Below, one piece after another: positions 35,890 through 47,089 of a stretch of DNA of 64,000 nucleotides. The position numbers were made by a program, and so were the translations under genes. The stretch's first letter is position 1. Every line of letters starts with the position of its first letter. The stretch comes from Halicephalobus mephisto (Eukaryota > Nematoda > Chromadorea > Rhabditida > Panagrolaimidae). The stretch spans positions 620,001-684,000 of the forward strand of contig SWDT01000006.1 of the NCBI GenBank assembly GCA_009193035.1, given 5' to 3'. A model generated the notes under the pieces. That model searched no databases. It had not been told where the DNA came from and worked only from the letters and a program-made list of their open reading frames with translations.

Positions 35890-36290
35890 GCAATTTTGGC
35901 GGGGTTTTTAAAAGTTAAAAAGTTTTGAATTTTCTGGCGAAATGTTCCCAGTGCCATTGTCGTTATTGATTTCATTTTTGGCGGGATTTTTGAAAGTTAA
36001 AACTTTTTATTAATTTTTAAATTTTTGGCGAAATGTTCTTAATTGCCATTGTCGTTATGAGAGTTGATTTCTGGCGGGATTTTTAAAAGATAAAAATAAA
36101 TTTTATCATGATTTTATTTTCTGGATTCTCTACTACAGTGTACTGTACTAAATTTTTGGCGAAATGTTCTTAATTGCCATTGTCGTTATGAGAGTTGATT
36201 TTTGGCGGGATTTTTGAAAGATAAAAATAAATTTTATCATGATTTTAATTTCTGGATTCTCTACTACAGTATACTGTAAAAATTTTCGGA
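35890..36290. repeat. About 128-bp tandem repeat with TTTTTGGCGAAATGTTC
   Basis: Units contain GGCGAAATGTTCTTAATTGC, CATTGTCGTTATGAGAGTTG and TGGCGGGATTTTTAAAAG; the best pair starts at 36027 and 36153. Confidence 0.8.
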
Positions 36291-36429
36291 GGTCTTCCCG
36301 GTGCCGTTGTCGTTGTCTGACCCAGTTTTAGGGAAATTTCGGAAAACTACAACAACAAATCCTTCAGAAAAGTTCTCGCTGCTTCTAATCTTTCGAACTT
36401 GATCTTTGGGATTCTCCAAGTTTACTTAC

Positions 36430-36528
36430 AGCCAAAAGTGGATCAATAAGTGCCAATCTCCCAATCGATGTTGTTTGCATTGTTTTAGCAATGTTGACTC
36501 AAAGTCCTGTGGACCGATCATGCCGACT
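36430..36528 (-). other. Strong exon candidate of an unidentified gene
   Basis: Acceptor GGCTATTCAG and perfect donor GTAAGT. Reads VGMIGPQDFESTLLKQCKQ then HRLGDWHLLIHFW, phase 2 in and 2 out, compatible with the exon at 35507-35337. A possible first exon starting MFIFEITAVFARVRRFHAD lies at about 36822. No domain recognised. Confidence 0.5.
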
Positions 36529-36884
36529 CTGAATAGCCCTTGTGTAGGTCAAAAAACTGGAGACAAACAGAGTCCATTGATTGGAGGTTTCCAATGGATG
36601 CGTCAATTTGAGAACAAAGAAAGGTCAAGGCAAGTTTTTGTTTGAATCGAACAAAATAGAAAAATTTCAATAAACTGGCGCCAAAAGCTATCTGAGGGGT
36701 AATTCATATATCGACCTTGATTGATTGAAATCCCGGTAATTATTTTTATCTTTTTTCGTATCTGTGATTTATCCAAATCAGCGTGAAATCGACGGACACG
36801 CGCGAAAACAGCAGTAATCTCGAAGATGAACATGTCAATCAGGGATCTAATCTTAATCCTCCATTTAATGTGTGAATAATGGAT

Positions 36885-37696
36885 TCAGAAGCTCTCCACT
36901 TCAGTGTTACTCAAGTTGTTCCTTATTCTTTTCGTGTCGCTATTTAGCGAGTCCGGATTTTGTCTGTGGAGCTTTAGCAAGGACCCGAAATCCGCCATAA
37001 ATCCAACCAGACAAAAGAAAAGAAAAAGAACGGAGAGGATCCAGGGAGTGTACTTGTATCTGATGGCGCAATAACTCATGATGAGCAACGACAGGAGAAC
37101 CATGTAGCAACCGAGTCCGGTGTAAATTAACTCCTGAAAAGTGGTTTCCCATATATCCATTTCTAAAAGCAAACCATACGTGGAGTACCCAGTTGATTTT
37201 AGTTGATCTGACCAAGTTCGATGAGTAAAGAACCAGGAAAAAAGTAGAACCGCCAAAGGCACTGAGTAAAGTCGCTTGCACGATGTAAGTGGGAGTAAAC
37301 AGGGCATTTACCCATGTAACCAAGCCAAAGGACAAGATTGCTGTTATCTAAACGATAATAGTATTAAGATACAAGGAAATAATAAAATTTAATATATGAA
37401 CTCACCGCTTGGACGATCCTGCAGAAAGCCGTCCCTGTGACAAAGTACCAAGGTTCGAATCTCGGGAGTTCTTTGTAAAACTCCCTCGAAAATTGGTAAG
37501 CATAATCTCTGAAGGATGTAGATTAATAATTTTATATGAAAGAATTTTAAAAATCAAAAGAAAATAAAATTATGGAAATTCCATACTCTTCGAATTCCTC
37601 GTCATTGTCCCATCCTGCTTCTTCTGGAGGCACGAAACCTACTTCAACCTGTTCGGTTTCAGTAGAATCTTCGTCGTAATAGTTTCTCTTGTACAT
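36885..37696 (-). CDS. Four-pass membrane protein, claudin/PMP22-like topology, one frame break
   Basis: Exons 37696-37587, 37508-37406, 37347-36885, phases 2 and 0. The N-terminus is acidic and cytosolic (MYKRNYYDEDSTETEQVEV). Exon 3 begins ITAILSFGLVTWVNALFTP. The reading frame then changes between about 37200 and 37260, continuing as STGYSTYGLLLEMDIWETTF and hydrophobic segments GLGCYMVLLSLLIMSYCAI and TPWILSVLFLFFCLVGFMA, ending at TEVESF and a stop. The pattern (first helix, extracellular loop, three closely spaced helices) suggests a claudin/PMP22-type protein, but I see no decisive signature. A one-base indel in the assembly or a real lesion would explain the break. The gene lies 394 bp downstream of the channel gene on the same strand. 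Confidence 0.65.
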
Positions 37697-38089
37697 TTTC
37701 ACCAACTCGGATGGAAATCGATAAAGAAGCAATGAAATCTTGTTATCAGTTTCGTTCTCGTGATGTTGACATTTGATCTGATTTATTTGTCTTCATCATA
37801 ATCCAGATCTGGTCCTAGGAAAACCAGCAACCTTTTCCGACAGCTGTGCGGAATGGATTTTCCCAATGCGAGGTCATTGAGACGATTGATGTCTTCTTTG
37901 TTCTCATGCAAGTCAATCGCAGTTTTATGTTTTCCTGATTTTTACTTGTTATGGTCAATCAAGGGATCAAGTTTTCTGTTTCCACAGTAAGGAACATTCA
38001 TAAGGGAAAGTACAAAAAACAATTTTTAGTGAATTTTATGGTTTTTTATATAAAAAGAAAACTGATATATCCAAAATGATGATGGGATA

Positions 38090-41000
38090 TCAGGATTCCT
38101 GTTCTGTCGTCAACATCACGCAACTCGACCAGTAGACTGCGTTGAAGCCGAGGAACATCAGTGGAGTCAGGAATCTGGCATAGTAGTCAATCTGAGCTGG
38201 GAGGTAATCGGGCTTGATGAAGAACTTTCTGAATCGTTCCTGAAGACTGATTTGAGGTCTCATCGGAGCCATCTGGGGAACCTGGAAAATAATTAAAACA
38301 AAATAATCTCGATTTAAATAACTAATCAAAGAAGTCGGATTATTCAATTTTAATTTCGACAATGTTTTCATTTTTAATGCAATTTTTAATAATCCATGTT
38401 TTTAAATTTTCATATATCAACTAGATGTAAAAATTGTTAAAAATATTCTAAATCAGCCAAAAATATTATTTATCTCGAAACAAATGTAATTTTGAGTTTT
38501 TAAAGAGTGTGTTATTCAAATTTTTTTTCCAGTCGATAACATTAGAACAATGTCCATCTTTGGATCGAAATTTTTTTTCAAATCACTATCCGAATTAATA
38601 TTTCCAATAAAAATCATCAGGATAGTGACTGATTTTGACAGTTTTTAATCATGTTCAGTCACTATCCAAATTAATATTTCCAATAAAAATCATTAAGATA
38701 GTGACTGGTTTGGGTGATTAAGCATCTTTTTCCAGTCACTATCCGAATTAGTATTTTCAAAGAAATTGCAAAATAGTGACTGGTTTTGACAGTTTTTAAT
38801 CATGTTCAGTCACCATCCAATTTTTTCTCTTTATAGAAATCTTTAGGATAGTGACTGATTCTAAAAATTTATTACTTTTTTCAGTCACTATCCAAGTATT
38901 TAAAAAAGGAATTGTTAGAATAGTGATTTCTAGCTGTGTGACTTGTATTGTTTTCAGTCACTATTATTTTTGAAAACTCACCATTCCACAAGTACAAGGA
39001 GGCTGGTAGAACTCGGTTTCCTCCATGAAGAACTCCCTCTTCTGGCTCTTCCGCAACTGCTCCCTTCTGCTGTGTCCTGTCCGTTTGTTGGTGTCCAAGT
39101 AAGCGACGACTGCGTACTCCAACAAGGCCCCGAAGACGAAGGCCTGACATGTCCCGAGCCAGATATCAACTAGCTTGATGTAACTCACTGGAGGCAGTTT
39201 TGAGTTTATCGATGACTGTACCGTAGTCATTGTCGTCATGGTCAAAGTCCCCAAAGCCACTCTGCCGGCAGTTGACCGTTGATCAATCCAGAAAGAAACC
39301 CAGGAAACCACCACAATCTAAAAAATCATAAAATTTAAAATTAATAAAAATTTTCGCGTCAGGACCAAAATGTTTGTAAATTTGAAATTAAAAAAAATGA
39401 ATTTTTGTGAAAAATTCCGAAAATCAAAATTTCAAAAATTTCAAAATCTAAAAATTTTTTAAATTCTTTAAAATCAAAAATTTTTTAGATTTCTAAAAAA
39501 ATCGAAAAATTCTTTTCGAGAAAATTTCGTAATTATATTTGTTTTTTAATTTCATATTTATCAAGATTAGAATTGGAAAAAGTTTTTAGAATATCCCAGA
39601 ATCCAATAAAAACTTCTGAAATCAAAAATTCTAAAATTTTCCAAAAAACCCAAAAATTCAGAATTTCGTGAAAAATGTTCATTTTTTATTTTTATAATTT
39701 TAGAATTAGTTAAAAGTTGCATGTCAGGATTAGGGAATTTTTAGAATTAGGATTTTTATAAATATTGAAAACTCACCATAGAAGTCGGGATGTACAATTG
39801 GAAGATGTAGTAGCTGAACAACCTCGTCAAGGTCAGTCTCATCCTGAGACAGGCGTAGCTGCCGGTGTTGGTGTGGCTGGTACACTCATGTTTGGTGTCG
39901 ATGGAGCTGAGTTGGAAGTTGGGCAAGTCGTTCCCGACCCCGGTCTTCAGCTGAACAGGATCCCCTGAGGTGTCCCATTCGTACACGATGTCCTTGGTCG
40001 TGTGAGCATAGGATATGAGATCAAAGTCGCATTGTTGGACATCCAGAGGGTACAGTCGGAGGTACATCGGGCAAGACAAGGTCAGGGACAATCTCACAGA
40101 ATACAGTATCCGTCCATCGGCGTATATTCTCAGAAACATGTTTTCTGTGTCAATCATGTGACGATGGGCGGATTTCTCGGCCTAAAAGTTGAACGAAATT
40201 ATTTAAATTAATTTATGTTCTCAAAAATCAATATTTCTCCCTTCCAGTCACTATCCATACAAAACCCTCAGGATAGTGACTAAAATATCCACTAGTTAAT
40301 CACAAACACTATCCAAAATTATTCCACAGAGAATTGTTAGGATAGTGTCTAATATTGACCACTTAGTTACTATCCAATTTTGTGTTGTATGACCAAATTT
40401 GGATAGTGACTGGAAGAACTAATATTTTAATACTTTTCTGGCATTTAAATAATAATTCAAAAAAGGAATTAATTGGCAATTTTAATTACTATTCTTCAGA
40501 TTTTATGAATCAGGATAGTGTCCAAAAATAATAAGTCACTATTCTTCAAATTTTATTAAACTTTGGATAGTGCCTAAGAATAGACAGTCACTATTCTTTA
40601 GATTTTATAAATTAGGATAGTGTCCAAAAATAACAAGTTAGTGTTTTTAAAATTTCTATTAAAAATTAAACAGTGTCCAAGAGTGACTAGTTGCTGTCTA
40701 CTTTTTCCTTCCATTCGTCCTGGAAATTGACTTTACATAGTGACTTGGAAGAACAATAAAGCCAATATTAGTTACCATCACTACTATTTATACTTGCATT
40801 TTGTGTTATTTTTTCCAACTGAAGTGTATTTGGCCGACGGCATCTCATCCAACAGGAGGCTCTAACAAGGCTATCGATTGAAACATTTTCAAGTAGTCTC
40901 GGCTTTACATGCGTCCTTGTGGACGTTTTTCTTTCGTCATTATGTATCCGGCTTTAGCTGCTATTTTGATAAGATAAAATTATATTTTTCACTATGGAGC

Positions 41001-43889
41001 CTCCTCCGGAATATTCTGAAGTTATCCGAAATTCTACCAGATTCCCTAAGGGTGTGGATGATTCTCCTCCGCCTTACACCCCCCTAGTGCCCTATGTGAA
41101 ACACGAAAACTGGACCGGTACCCCCGACGACGGGGTCCCGGACAGTCGTGGTGGGAGCACCTGCTGCAGGTCTTACTGCGGAAGAATGATGCTCTGTGTA
41201 TGTAGTACTGTAGCCGGACTGATGGGTGTCATCGTTATTCTGTCGACTTCGTTCTATTATTTGACGAAAGTTGATGACGAAAAAATATTGTCTTCTTACT
41301 GTTTTACGAGGTTGGAGAACATTACGGGAGAATACAGAAGAGTAAGTGGTCCTGACAAGAAAACAGAAATTTAAAACTGTTTTCTAGAATATGCTACTTT
41401 TAAAATTTCCAAATTAAATTTTAAAAAAAATTAAAATTCTGTAAAAGATTCCAGAATCCATTAGGTTTTTAGAATTTCAAAATTTCTGAAATTTTTTCAA
41501 AATTTTTAGAATTTCGAAAATTTTATAAATTTTTAAATTCTTTAAAATTTTGCATAAATTTCTCAAACATCAGGATTCTGTAGACTCCAAGACTTCTTGA
41601 AAATTTCTAAGATTTCGATAATTTTATAAATTTCTAAGATTTCGATAATTTTATAAATTTTTGAACATCTTTTAAAATTTCTGGAACTTTCAAAAATTCT
41701 ATAAAAACTTCCGGAATTTAGTGAACGGTCTTGAAAATTCCGGAAATCTCAAGGAAACTTCCGGAATTTCGTTCAAAATTTTCAGAACTTTTCAAAATTT
41801 TTTAAAAACTTCCAAAATTTAAAAATTTCTAAAATCTAACATTTTGTGAAATTTTAAAAAATATTTTCAAATTTCATAAAAACCTCTGAAATCATCTAAA
41901 ATTAAGAGTTCTGGAATATTCTAGTAATTTCCAGAAATTAATATTAAAACAATTTCGTAAAAAATAACCATTTTCAATTTTTTTTAAAAATAAAATTGAA
42001 TTTTTACAAAAATCAAGCAAAAATAAATCGATATAGAAGAGTTTCACATTGGCAAAAATTATCTATACGGGGCATCTCTATACGAATTTTTTTTGAAGAT
42101 ACGGGACAGTCCTATACGAATTTTTTTTGAAGATACGGGACAGTCCTATACCAATTTTTTTCGAGATATGAAGTAGTCCTATACCAATTTTTTTTGAAGA
42201 TATGAGACAGTCCTATACCAATTTTTTTCGAGATATGGAGAAGTGTTATATGAATTTTTTTCAAAGATACGGAGCTGCCCTATACCAATTTTTTTTGAAG
42301 ATATGAAGTAGTCCTATACGAATTTTTTTTGAAGATACGAAGCAGTCCTATACCAATTTTTTTCGAGATATGAAGTAGTCCTATACTGATTTTTTTTGAA
42401 GACGGGCACTTGTATATTGATTTTTTTCCAGTTTGTCTTGAAAATTTCAAATTCTAAAAATGAAATATTTAATAAATTAGTTTTTATTTTATTGATTTTA
42501 ACCCTAATTTTGGACTGAAAAGATAAGTTTGAAATTATTCTTGATTTTTTAGGAAATATCAAATTTGGAAAGCCTAGTCTCCAGGGCACTGGGATCGACG
42601 AACATCTTCATCCTGATCAACTACTACAACGAGAAAATTAAAGCCTTCGAAAACCAGAAACAACTCCGAGAAAACTACTTTCTGTATTCCATCGGAGAAC
42701 CCTTCAACGGGGTCAAACAGGTCTTCGGGTTCTCCGTGTTCATGTGTGCTCTCACTTTCATCCTCCCTGGTGTCGTCTGCGGGACGAAGAAGGGGGACTG
42801 TGCCCCTGACCCTATTTGTTTTGCTTTCTGGATTTTTTTGATTTTATTTTTTTTGAATTTATCTATAGCCTCTGGCATTGTCGCTATAGTCATGGGGAGT
42901 GAACATTGCTCATTTGATTTGGTCTATCAATAAATCCAGGGATTATCCACAGAGAAAACGGGAGATCGAATATTGTCTGATCACAAAATCGAATAGTGAC
43001 TAAACCGAGTGCATAACTGTCGAAAGTAGTCACTATTCTTTAAAATTTAGTAGTGTCTAGAAGTGCTAAAATAGTGAAAATAAACACTATCCTGGCGATT
43101 TCTATGAGACAAAGAAATTTGGATAGTGACTGGGGAAGAACGATAAACACTCAAAAGCAGTCACTATTCTGCAGAATTCCACAAAAAGAAAAAGGATAGT
43201 GATTGGAAAAAAGATTATCAAAAATAGTCATCATTCTGACAATTTCTATAATTAGAAGGAAATTGGATAGAGACTGAAAAAGATAACTAACTGCCAAAAA
43301 CAGTCACTATCATCACATTTGTCTTTGCAATAGTAAGGCTGGATAGTGACTGGAAAGTACGATAAACCCAGAAAACAGTCACTATCCTGATGATTTCTAC
43401 CAAAAAATAAAGTTGAATAGTGACTTTAAAATGATCCACAACAAAAGTCGGGTATTTGTGAAATTTTAAATTATTATAATAAACGAAACCCACTGGGAAG
43501 AAGGAATCTGGAGTCCAGACGTTGTTCTTCACATGGGGAACGGTCAGAAACTTCGGAGGATTCGGGAAATTCAAATTCTGGAAAGCTAGTCTTCTGTCCA
43601 TCCACTGCTCTCTGAAGGTGATCTGCATACCGTATTCCATGTTGACCACGTCGATTTTACTTATCATCCTTATCAGGATGTTCACATAGACGAGGACAGG
43701 CCCCTGGGCATCGGAGAGGTTCGTCGGAGGTGGTCTTATTCTCTGATCGTAGGTCTTTAGCAATTGCTGGAGTATCACCTGATCCGTCCCATCTGGATCG
43801 GCCTGAGATATCGATTCATTCACCCGGATACTCGATACTTGAGCGGTTATCAAAATAAAAAAGTAGAAAAATAGTTGGACGGTGGTCAT
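38090..43889 (-). CDS. Cys-loop ligand-gated ion channel subunit (anion-channel clade)
   Basis: Exons 43889-43494, 40181-39777, 39317-38982, 38281-38090; all phases 0; 442 residues. Signal peptide [20 protein letters not shown]. Ligand domain has WTPDSFFP joined to [19 protein letters not shown]. The Cys-loop [15 protein letters not shown] has the exact 13-residue spacing. A second cysteine pair ([14 protein letters not shown]) is typical of GluCl, glycine and acetylcholine-gated chloride channels. M1 is [20 protein letters not shown]2 is [18 protein letters not shown], then [18 protein letters not shown]3 [15 protein letters not shown], and M4 at the end. The selectivity motif before M2 reads TAGRV, so the usual Pro-Ala-Arg is Ala-Gly-Arg. 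Ligand unknown. Intron 1 (3.3 kb) houses another gene on the opposite strand. Confidence 0.93.
38580..38965. repeat. AGTCACTATCC dyad cluster, channel intron 3
   Basis: CAGTCACTATCC and GGATAGTGACTG alternate, arms separated by about 28-30 nt, so each pair can form a 12-bp hairpin. Five hairpin units here. Loops repeat AATTAATATTTCCAATAAAA. Confidence 0.9.
40240..40700. repeat. AGTCACTATCC dyad cluster, channel intron 1
   Basis: Same motif in both orientations, more degenerate (CACTATTCTTCAGATTTTAT, GGATAGTGTCC). Confidence 0.85.
40994..42933 (+). CDS. Multi-pass membrane protein with PPxY motifs, nested in the channel's intron
   Basis: Exons 40994-41341 and 42553-42933, phase 0, 242 residues. 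The first intron (1.2 kb) holds a minisatellite. The N-terminal cytosolic part has two PPxY motifs ([15 protein letters not shown]), the kind bound by WW-domain proteins such as NEDD4-type ubiquitin ligases, then a cysteine cluster [14 protein letters not shown] leading into helix 1 ([19 protein letters not shown]). Two more hydrophobic segments follow ([39 protein letters not shown]). Small size and layout recall tetraspan-like adaptors. The gene lies wholly within intron 1 of the ion channel on the opposite strand, flanked by dyad repeats. No family name assigned. Confidence 0.8.
42060..42430. repeat. 36-bp minisatellite inside the nested gene's intron
   Basis: About ten units of TATACGAATTTTTTTTGAAG plus ATACGGGACAGTCC, with variants CCAATTTTTTTCGAGATATG. 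Confidence 0.9.
42960..43430. repeat. AGTCACTATCC dyad cluster between nested gene and channel exon 1
   Basis: Six or more alternating CAGTCACTATTC / GGATAGTGACTGG arms; last copy about 65 bp from the channel's exon 1 donor. Confidence 0.9.
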
Positions 43890-44019
43890 TGTTATCGAGT
43901 CATTTGAACTGGATTTCCTGAAATGACAAAATTTAAGATTTTCCAAATCCCGAGAAGCAGCTCATCCACGATGAATTTAATTTATGAAAAAAGTTACTCC
44001 AACTATGTTCTTTCAAAAG

Positions 44020-44430
44020 GACAAAAACGGATAGTGTCTAGAATAAAAAGAAATTACCAACTTTGGACACTCCGAAATCTCTCCCTAAAAGGATAGTGCT
44101 TAGTACTGAAGATTCTTTTTGAGTTACTATTCGAATATTTTTAAAAGAAATTTTTAGGATAGTGACTGGTTTTAAAAATTTGTTATTTTTTCAGTCACTA
44201 TCCAACCTTACTATTTCAAAAAAATGCGAGGATAGTGACTGATTTCAACAGTTAGTCTTCTTCAGTCACTATCCAACTTTACTATTTCAAAAAAATGCGA
44301 GGATAGTGACTAGTTTTAAAAATTTGTTATTTTCTTCGGTCACTATCCAACTTTACTATTTTCAAAAAGAATCTTCGGAATAGTGACTATTTTTGACAAC
44401 TATTAGTAATTCTAGACATTATCCATTTTG
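44020..44430. repeat. AGTCACTATCC dyad cluster upstream of the channel gene
   Basis: Units CAGTCACTATCCAACTTTAC ... AAAAATGCGAGGATAGTGAC; two adjacent units nearly identical. Lies 130-540 bp upstream of the channel's start codon. Confidence 0.9.
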
Positions 44431-44439
44431 CAAAATAAA

Positions 44440-44815
44440 TATTATTCAATTTTTAAAGTAGATACTATCAGTTTTTTTAAATAGAGGCTATCAATTTTAT
44501 AAACTAGACATAATCCATTTTATAAAATGGACATTATCCAATTTGTAAACTAGAAATAATCCATTTTATAAAACAGACATCCGTGTTGCAAAATGGACAC
44601 TATCCATTTCATAAAATAAACACTCTCTATTATACGAAATAAGCACTATCCATGGCGCAAAATAGACACTATTCGATTTATAAAATAGACACTATCCTTT
44701 TTGTAAAATAGACACTATCCTTTTTATAAAATAGACACTATCCGATTTACAAAATAGACACTATCCTTTTTATAAAATAGACACTATCCGATTTACAAAA
44801 TAGACACTATTCGTT
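44440..44815. repeat. 22-bp tandem repeat derived from the ACTATCC motif
   Basis: AAAATAGACACTATCCTTTTT and AAAATAGACACTATCCGATTT alternate in a head-to-tail array, unlike the dyad arrangement elsewhere. Confidence 0.85.
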
Positions 44816-44829
44816 TTTTGAAAGATTAA

Positions 44830-45170
44830 AATTCAAAAGACGACCTAAAGTAATCACGAATTTCCAGAGCACATAACAATGACTGTTGTTTGCTATTGAA
44901 TGAGATGATTCCAAGTCCTCGTCGATATCCCAAGAGCATTCATTAACATTCCGCGCGAGGACTCGTCTCTGCAATCGATAACCTGCTAGTTACCGGGCTT
45001 TGAGGCTGTCAAACGAGATTAATTCCTCTTGTTATGAAGAAAAGTCTTTTTTAGGATCCGTCAATTGCATTACTCGGTGAATTCAAACAAGAATTTTTTC
45101 AAAAATGTTGTTTTATATTTTAGTGCAAAAAAGGTTTGAATTTCACAAGGAAGTTGGAAAAGTGAAAAAG
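44830..45170. other. Non-repetitive spacer upstream of the channel gene
   Basis: Moderate GC (44900-45050), includes CGCGCGAGGACTCG-like and ATCGATAACCTG words. No coding frame. Possible distal promoter of the channel gene. Confidence 0.25.
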
Positions 45171-45179
45171 GTTTCTGTT

Positions 45180-46430
45180 CCGGAAAATGAAAATTATTCG
45201 ACTTTCAGAAATCGATCTTAAAAATTTTAAAATTTCCGGAAAAATATTAAAAATCAAAAATTTGAATAATTATGAAAAATCTTCGTGATGGGATAAATTT
45301 AATTTTTTCGAACATGTTTTGGAACGAAAATTTTGTTTTATTGGAATTTTAAAAATTATGTTATTGTAGAAATTAAAAAATTTAATGAAAATTTTCTCAA
45401 AATGAATTTTAAAGATTTTTTAGAAAATTATAAAATTCGGAAATTTTTGAAATTTAAATCTTCAGATGCCTCTGAAATTTTCGAAGATTTTTGAATTTTT
45501 TAATATCTTCCAAAAAGTTTCGCAAAATTCTTTGAAATTTTCAAAAATCTTCACAAAATTAAAAAATTCAAAAATTTTCACCGAATTTCGAAACTCTAAA
45601 ATTTCCCACGAAATTTTTGAAAATTTTCAAAAATTTCCACTTGATTTCGGAAGTTTCCTAAAATTTTCATGAAATTCTGAAAAAATTCCAAGAGATTTTC
45701 AAAGGTCTTAGGATCTCCTAGTGGATTTTGGGAGCTTCTACGGACTTCTAGAATATTCTAAGTGCTTCCACTTGATTCTGGAAGTTTTCTGAAATTTCCT
45801 ATGAATTTTCCAAAACATCTGGAACTTTCTAAGAAATTTTTGGATTTTTTACTAAAACATTTTAATAAATTTCGGAAGGTTTTGAGAGATTCTAGGAGAC
45901 TTCAAAAATTTCTGAAATTCTAGGAATCTATATAAGGACTTCAGAAGCTTCTAGAAATATCTATGAAGATTTCAGAAGCTTCTATAAGATTCTAGAAATA
46001 TCCATGAAGATTTCAGAAAACTTCTATAAGATTCTAGAAATCTATATAAGGACTTCAGAAGCTTCTATAAGATTCTAGGAATCTCCATGAAGATTTCAGA
46101 AACTTCTATAAGATTCTGGGAATCTATATAAGGACTTCAGAAGCTTCTAAAAATATCCATGAAGACTTCAAAAATTTCTATAAGATTCTAGGAATCTATA
46201 TAAGGACTTCAGAAGTTTTTAGAAATCTCCATGAAGACTTTAAAAATTTCTATAAAATTCTAGAAATATCCATGAAAATTTCAGAAAATTCCAAGTTTCC
46301 ACAAAATTTTCATTGAATTTTAGAAGCTTTTTAAAAAATTTAGAAACTTCAAAGACCCTCGAAAATTTAAAAATTTTTAAAATAAATTTTAGTTTTTTAA
46401 AAGTTGAAGAAAAATCAAAAGTCACTCTCA
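45180..46430. repeat. HSE-like and ATAAGATTCTAGAAAT tandem repeats
   Basis: 45180-45700 is A/T-tract rich with AAAATTTTCGAA words. 45900-46300 is a tandem of about 60-bp units: CTATAAGATTCTAGAAAT, ATCCATGAAGATTTCAGAA, CTATATAAGGACTTCAGAAG. Confidence 0.75.
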
Positions 46431-46535
46431 CCATGAAGGCTCTATTTTCAATTGCTTATAAAAACAAATATTTTACTTTTTTACTGACTAACAAGATGCA
46501 CTCTCAAGACCTCAATACGTCATACGATAAAATTA

Positions 46536-46958
46536 GTGCTGCTTTCTGATAATTGTCCCAACACGAAAATTCCTGTTACTCGGCCAAATTTACCACATTT
46601 TGGAGTTGTCATAAAAGTGGACAAAAACAAAATTCCAGAAAATGCCAAATTAGGAAAATGGAAAGATAATAATTCTGTTTTTCTAAGTTCTGTCGGGACA
46701 AAGCTGACTCGGAAAAAATCCGAAAAACGTGCCGTACTTGAAAAACGAAGAGTTTTGGTTTTTAATCCAAATGGTTTTTTTTCTTTTATTTTTTCGGAGA
46801 AAAATTTGAGTAAGCTTTTTGATAAAAAAAAAAGTAAAAAAATATTTTTTGAAAATTGCCCAGTAAAAAGTTGGGCATTCAGAGGTCATACCCTGAGGCA
46901 ATCACACTTTTCTTGTTTGTCAACTGGATGTGGGATTTGTAAATTAATGTATTTTTGA
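46536..46958 (+). other. Open frame of about 140 codons, coding status doubtful
   Basis: Reads through VTRPNLPHFGVVIKVDKNK to STGCGICKLMYF. Lysine-rich and AT-rich, the first codon is TTG not ATG, and the frame begins on a GTCCCAACACGAA copy of the dispersed motif. I doubt it is a gene. Confidence 0.2.
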
Positions 46959-47089
46959 CAGGAAAACAAAAAATATAACTGCAACGGAACAAGGGATTAT
47001 CGCAAAAATTAATTTTTTTAAGTTAAAAATTGAAAATTGAAAATTCCTAATCAATACTCAAATTTTTTCTAAGAAATGAAAATAAATTT

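Noticed and set aside
37440..37460. GGTTCGAATC resembling a tRNA T-arm
   Set aside because: Lies in a coding exon of the four-pass membrane gene; no acceptor stem or anticodon arm around it. No tRNA gene was recognised in the window.
42060..42430. CRISPR-like regular repeats
   Set aside because: Units are contiguous minisatellite copies without unique spacers, inside a eukaryotic intron.
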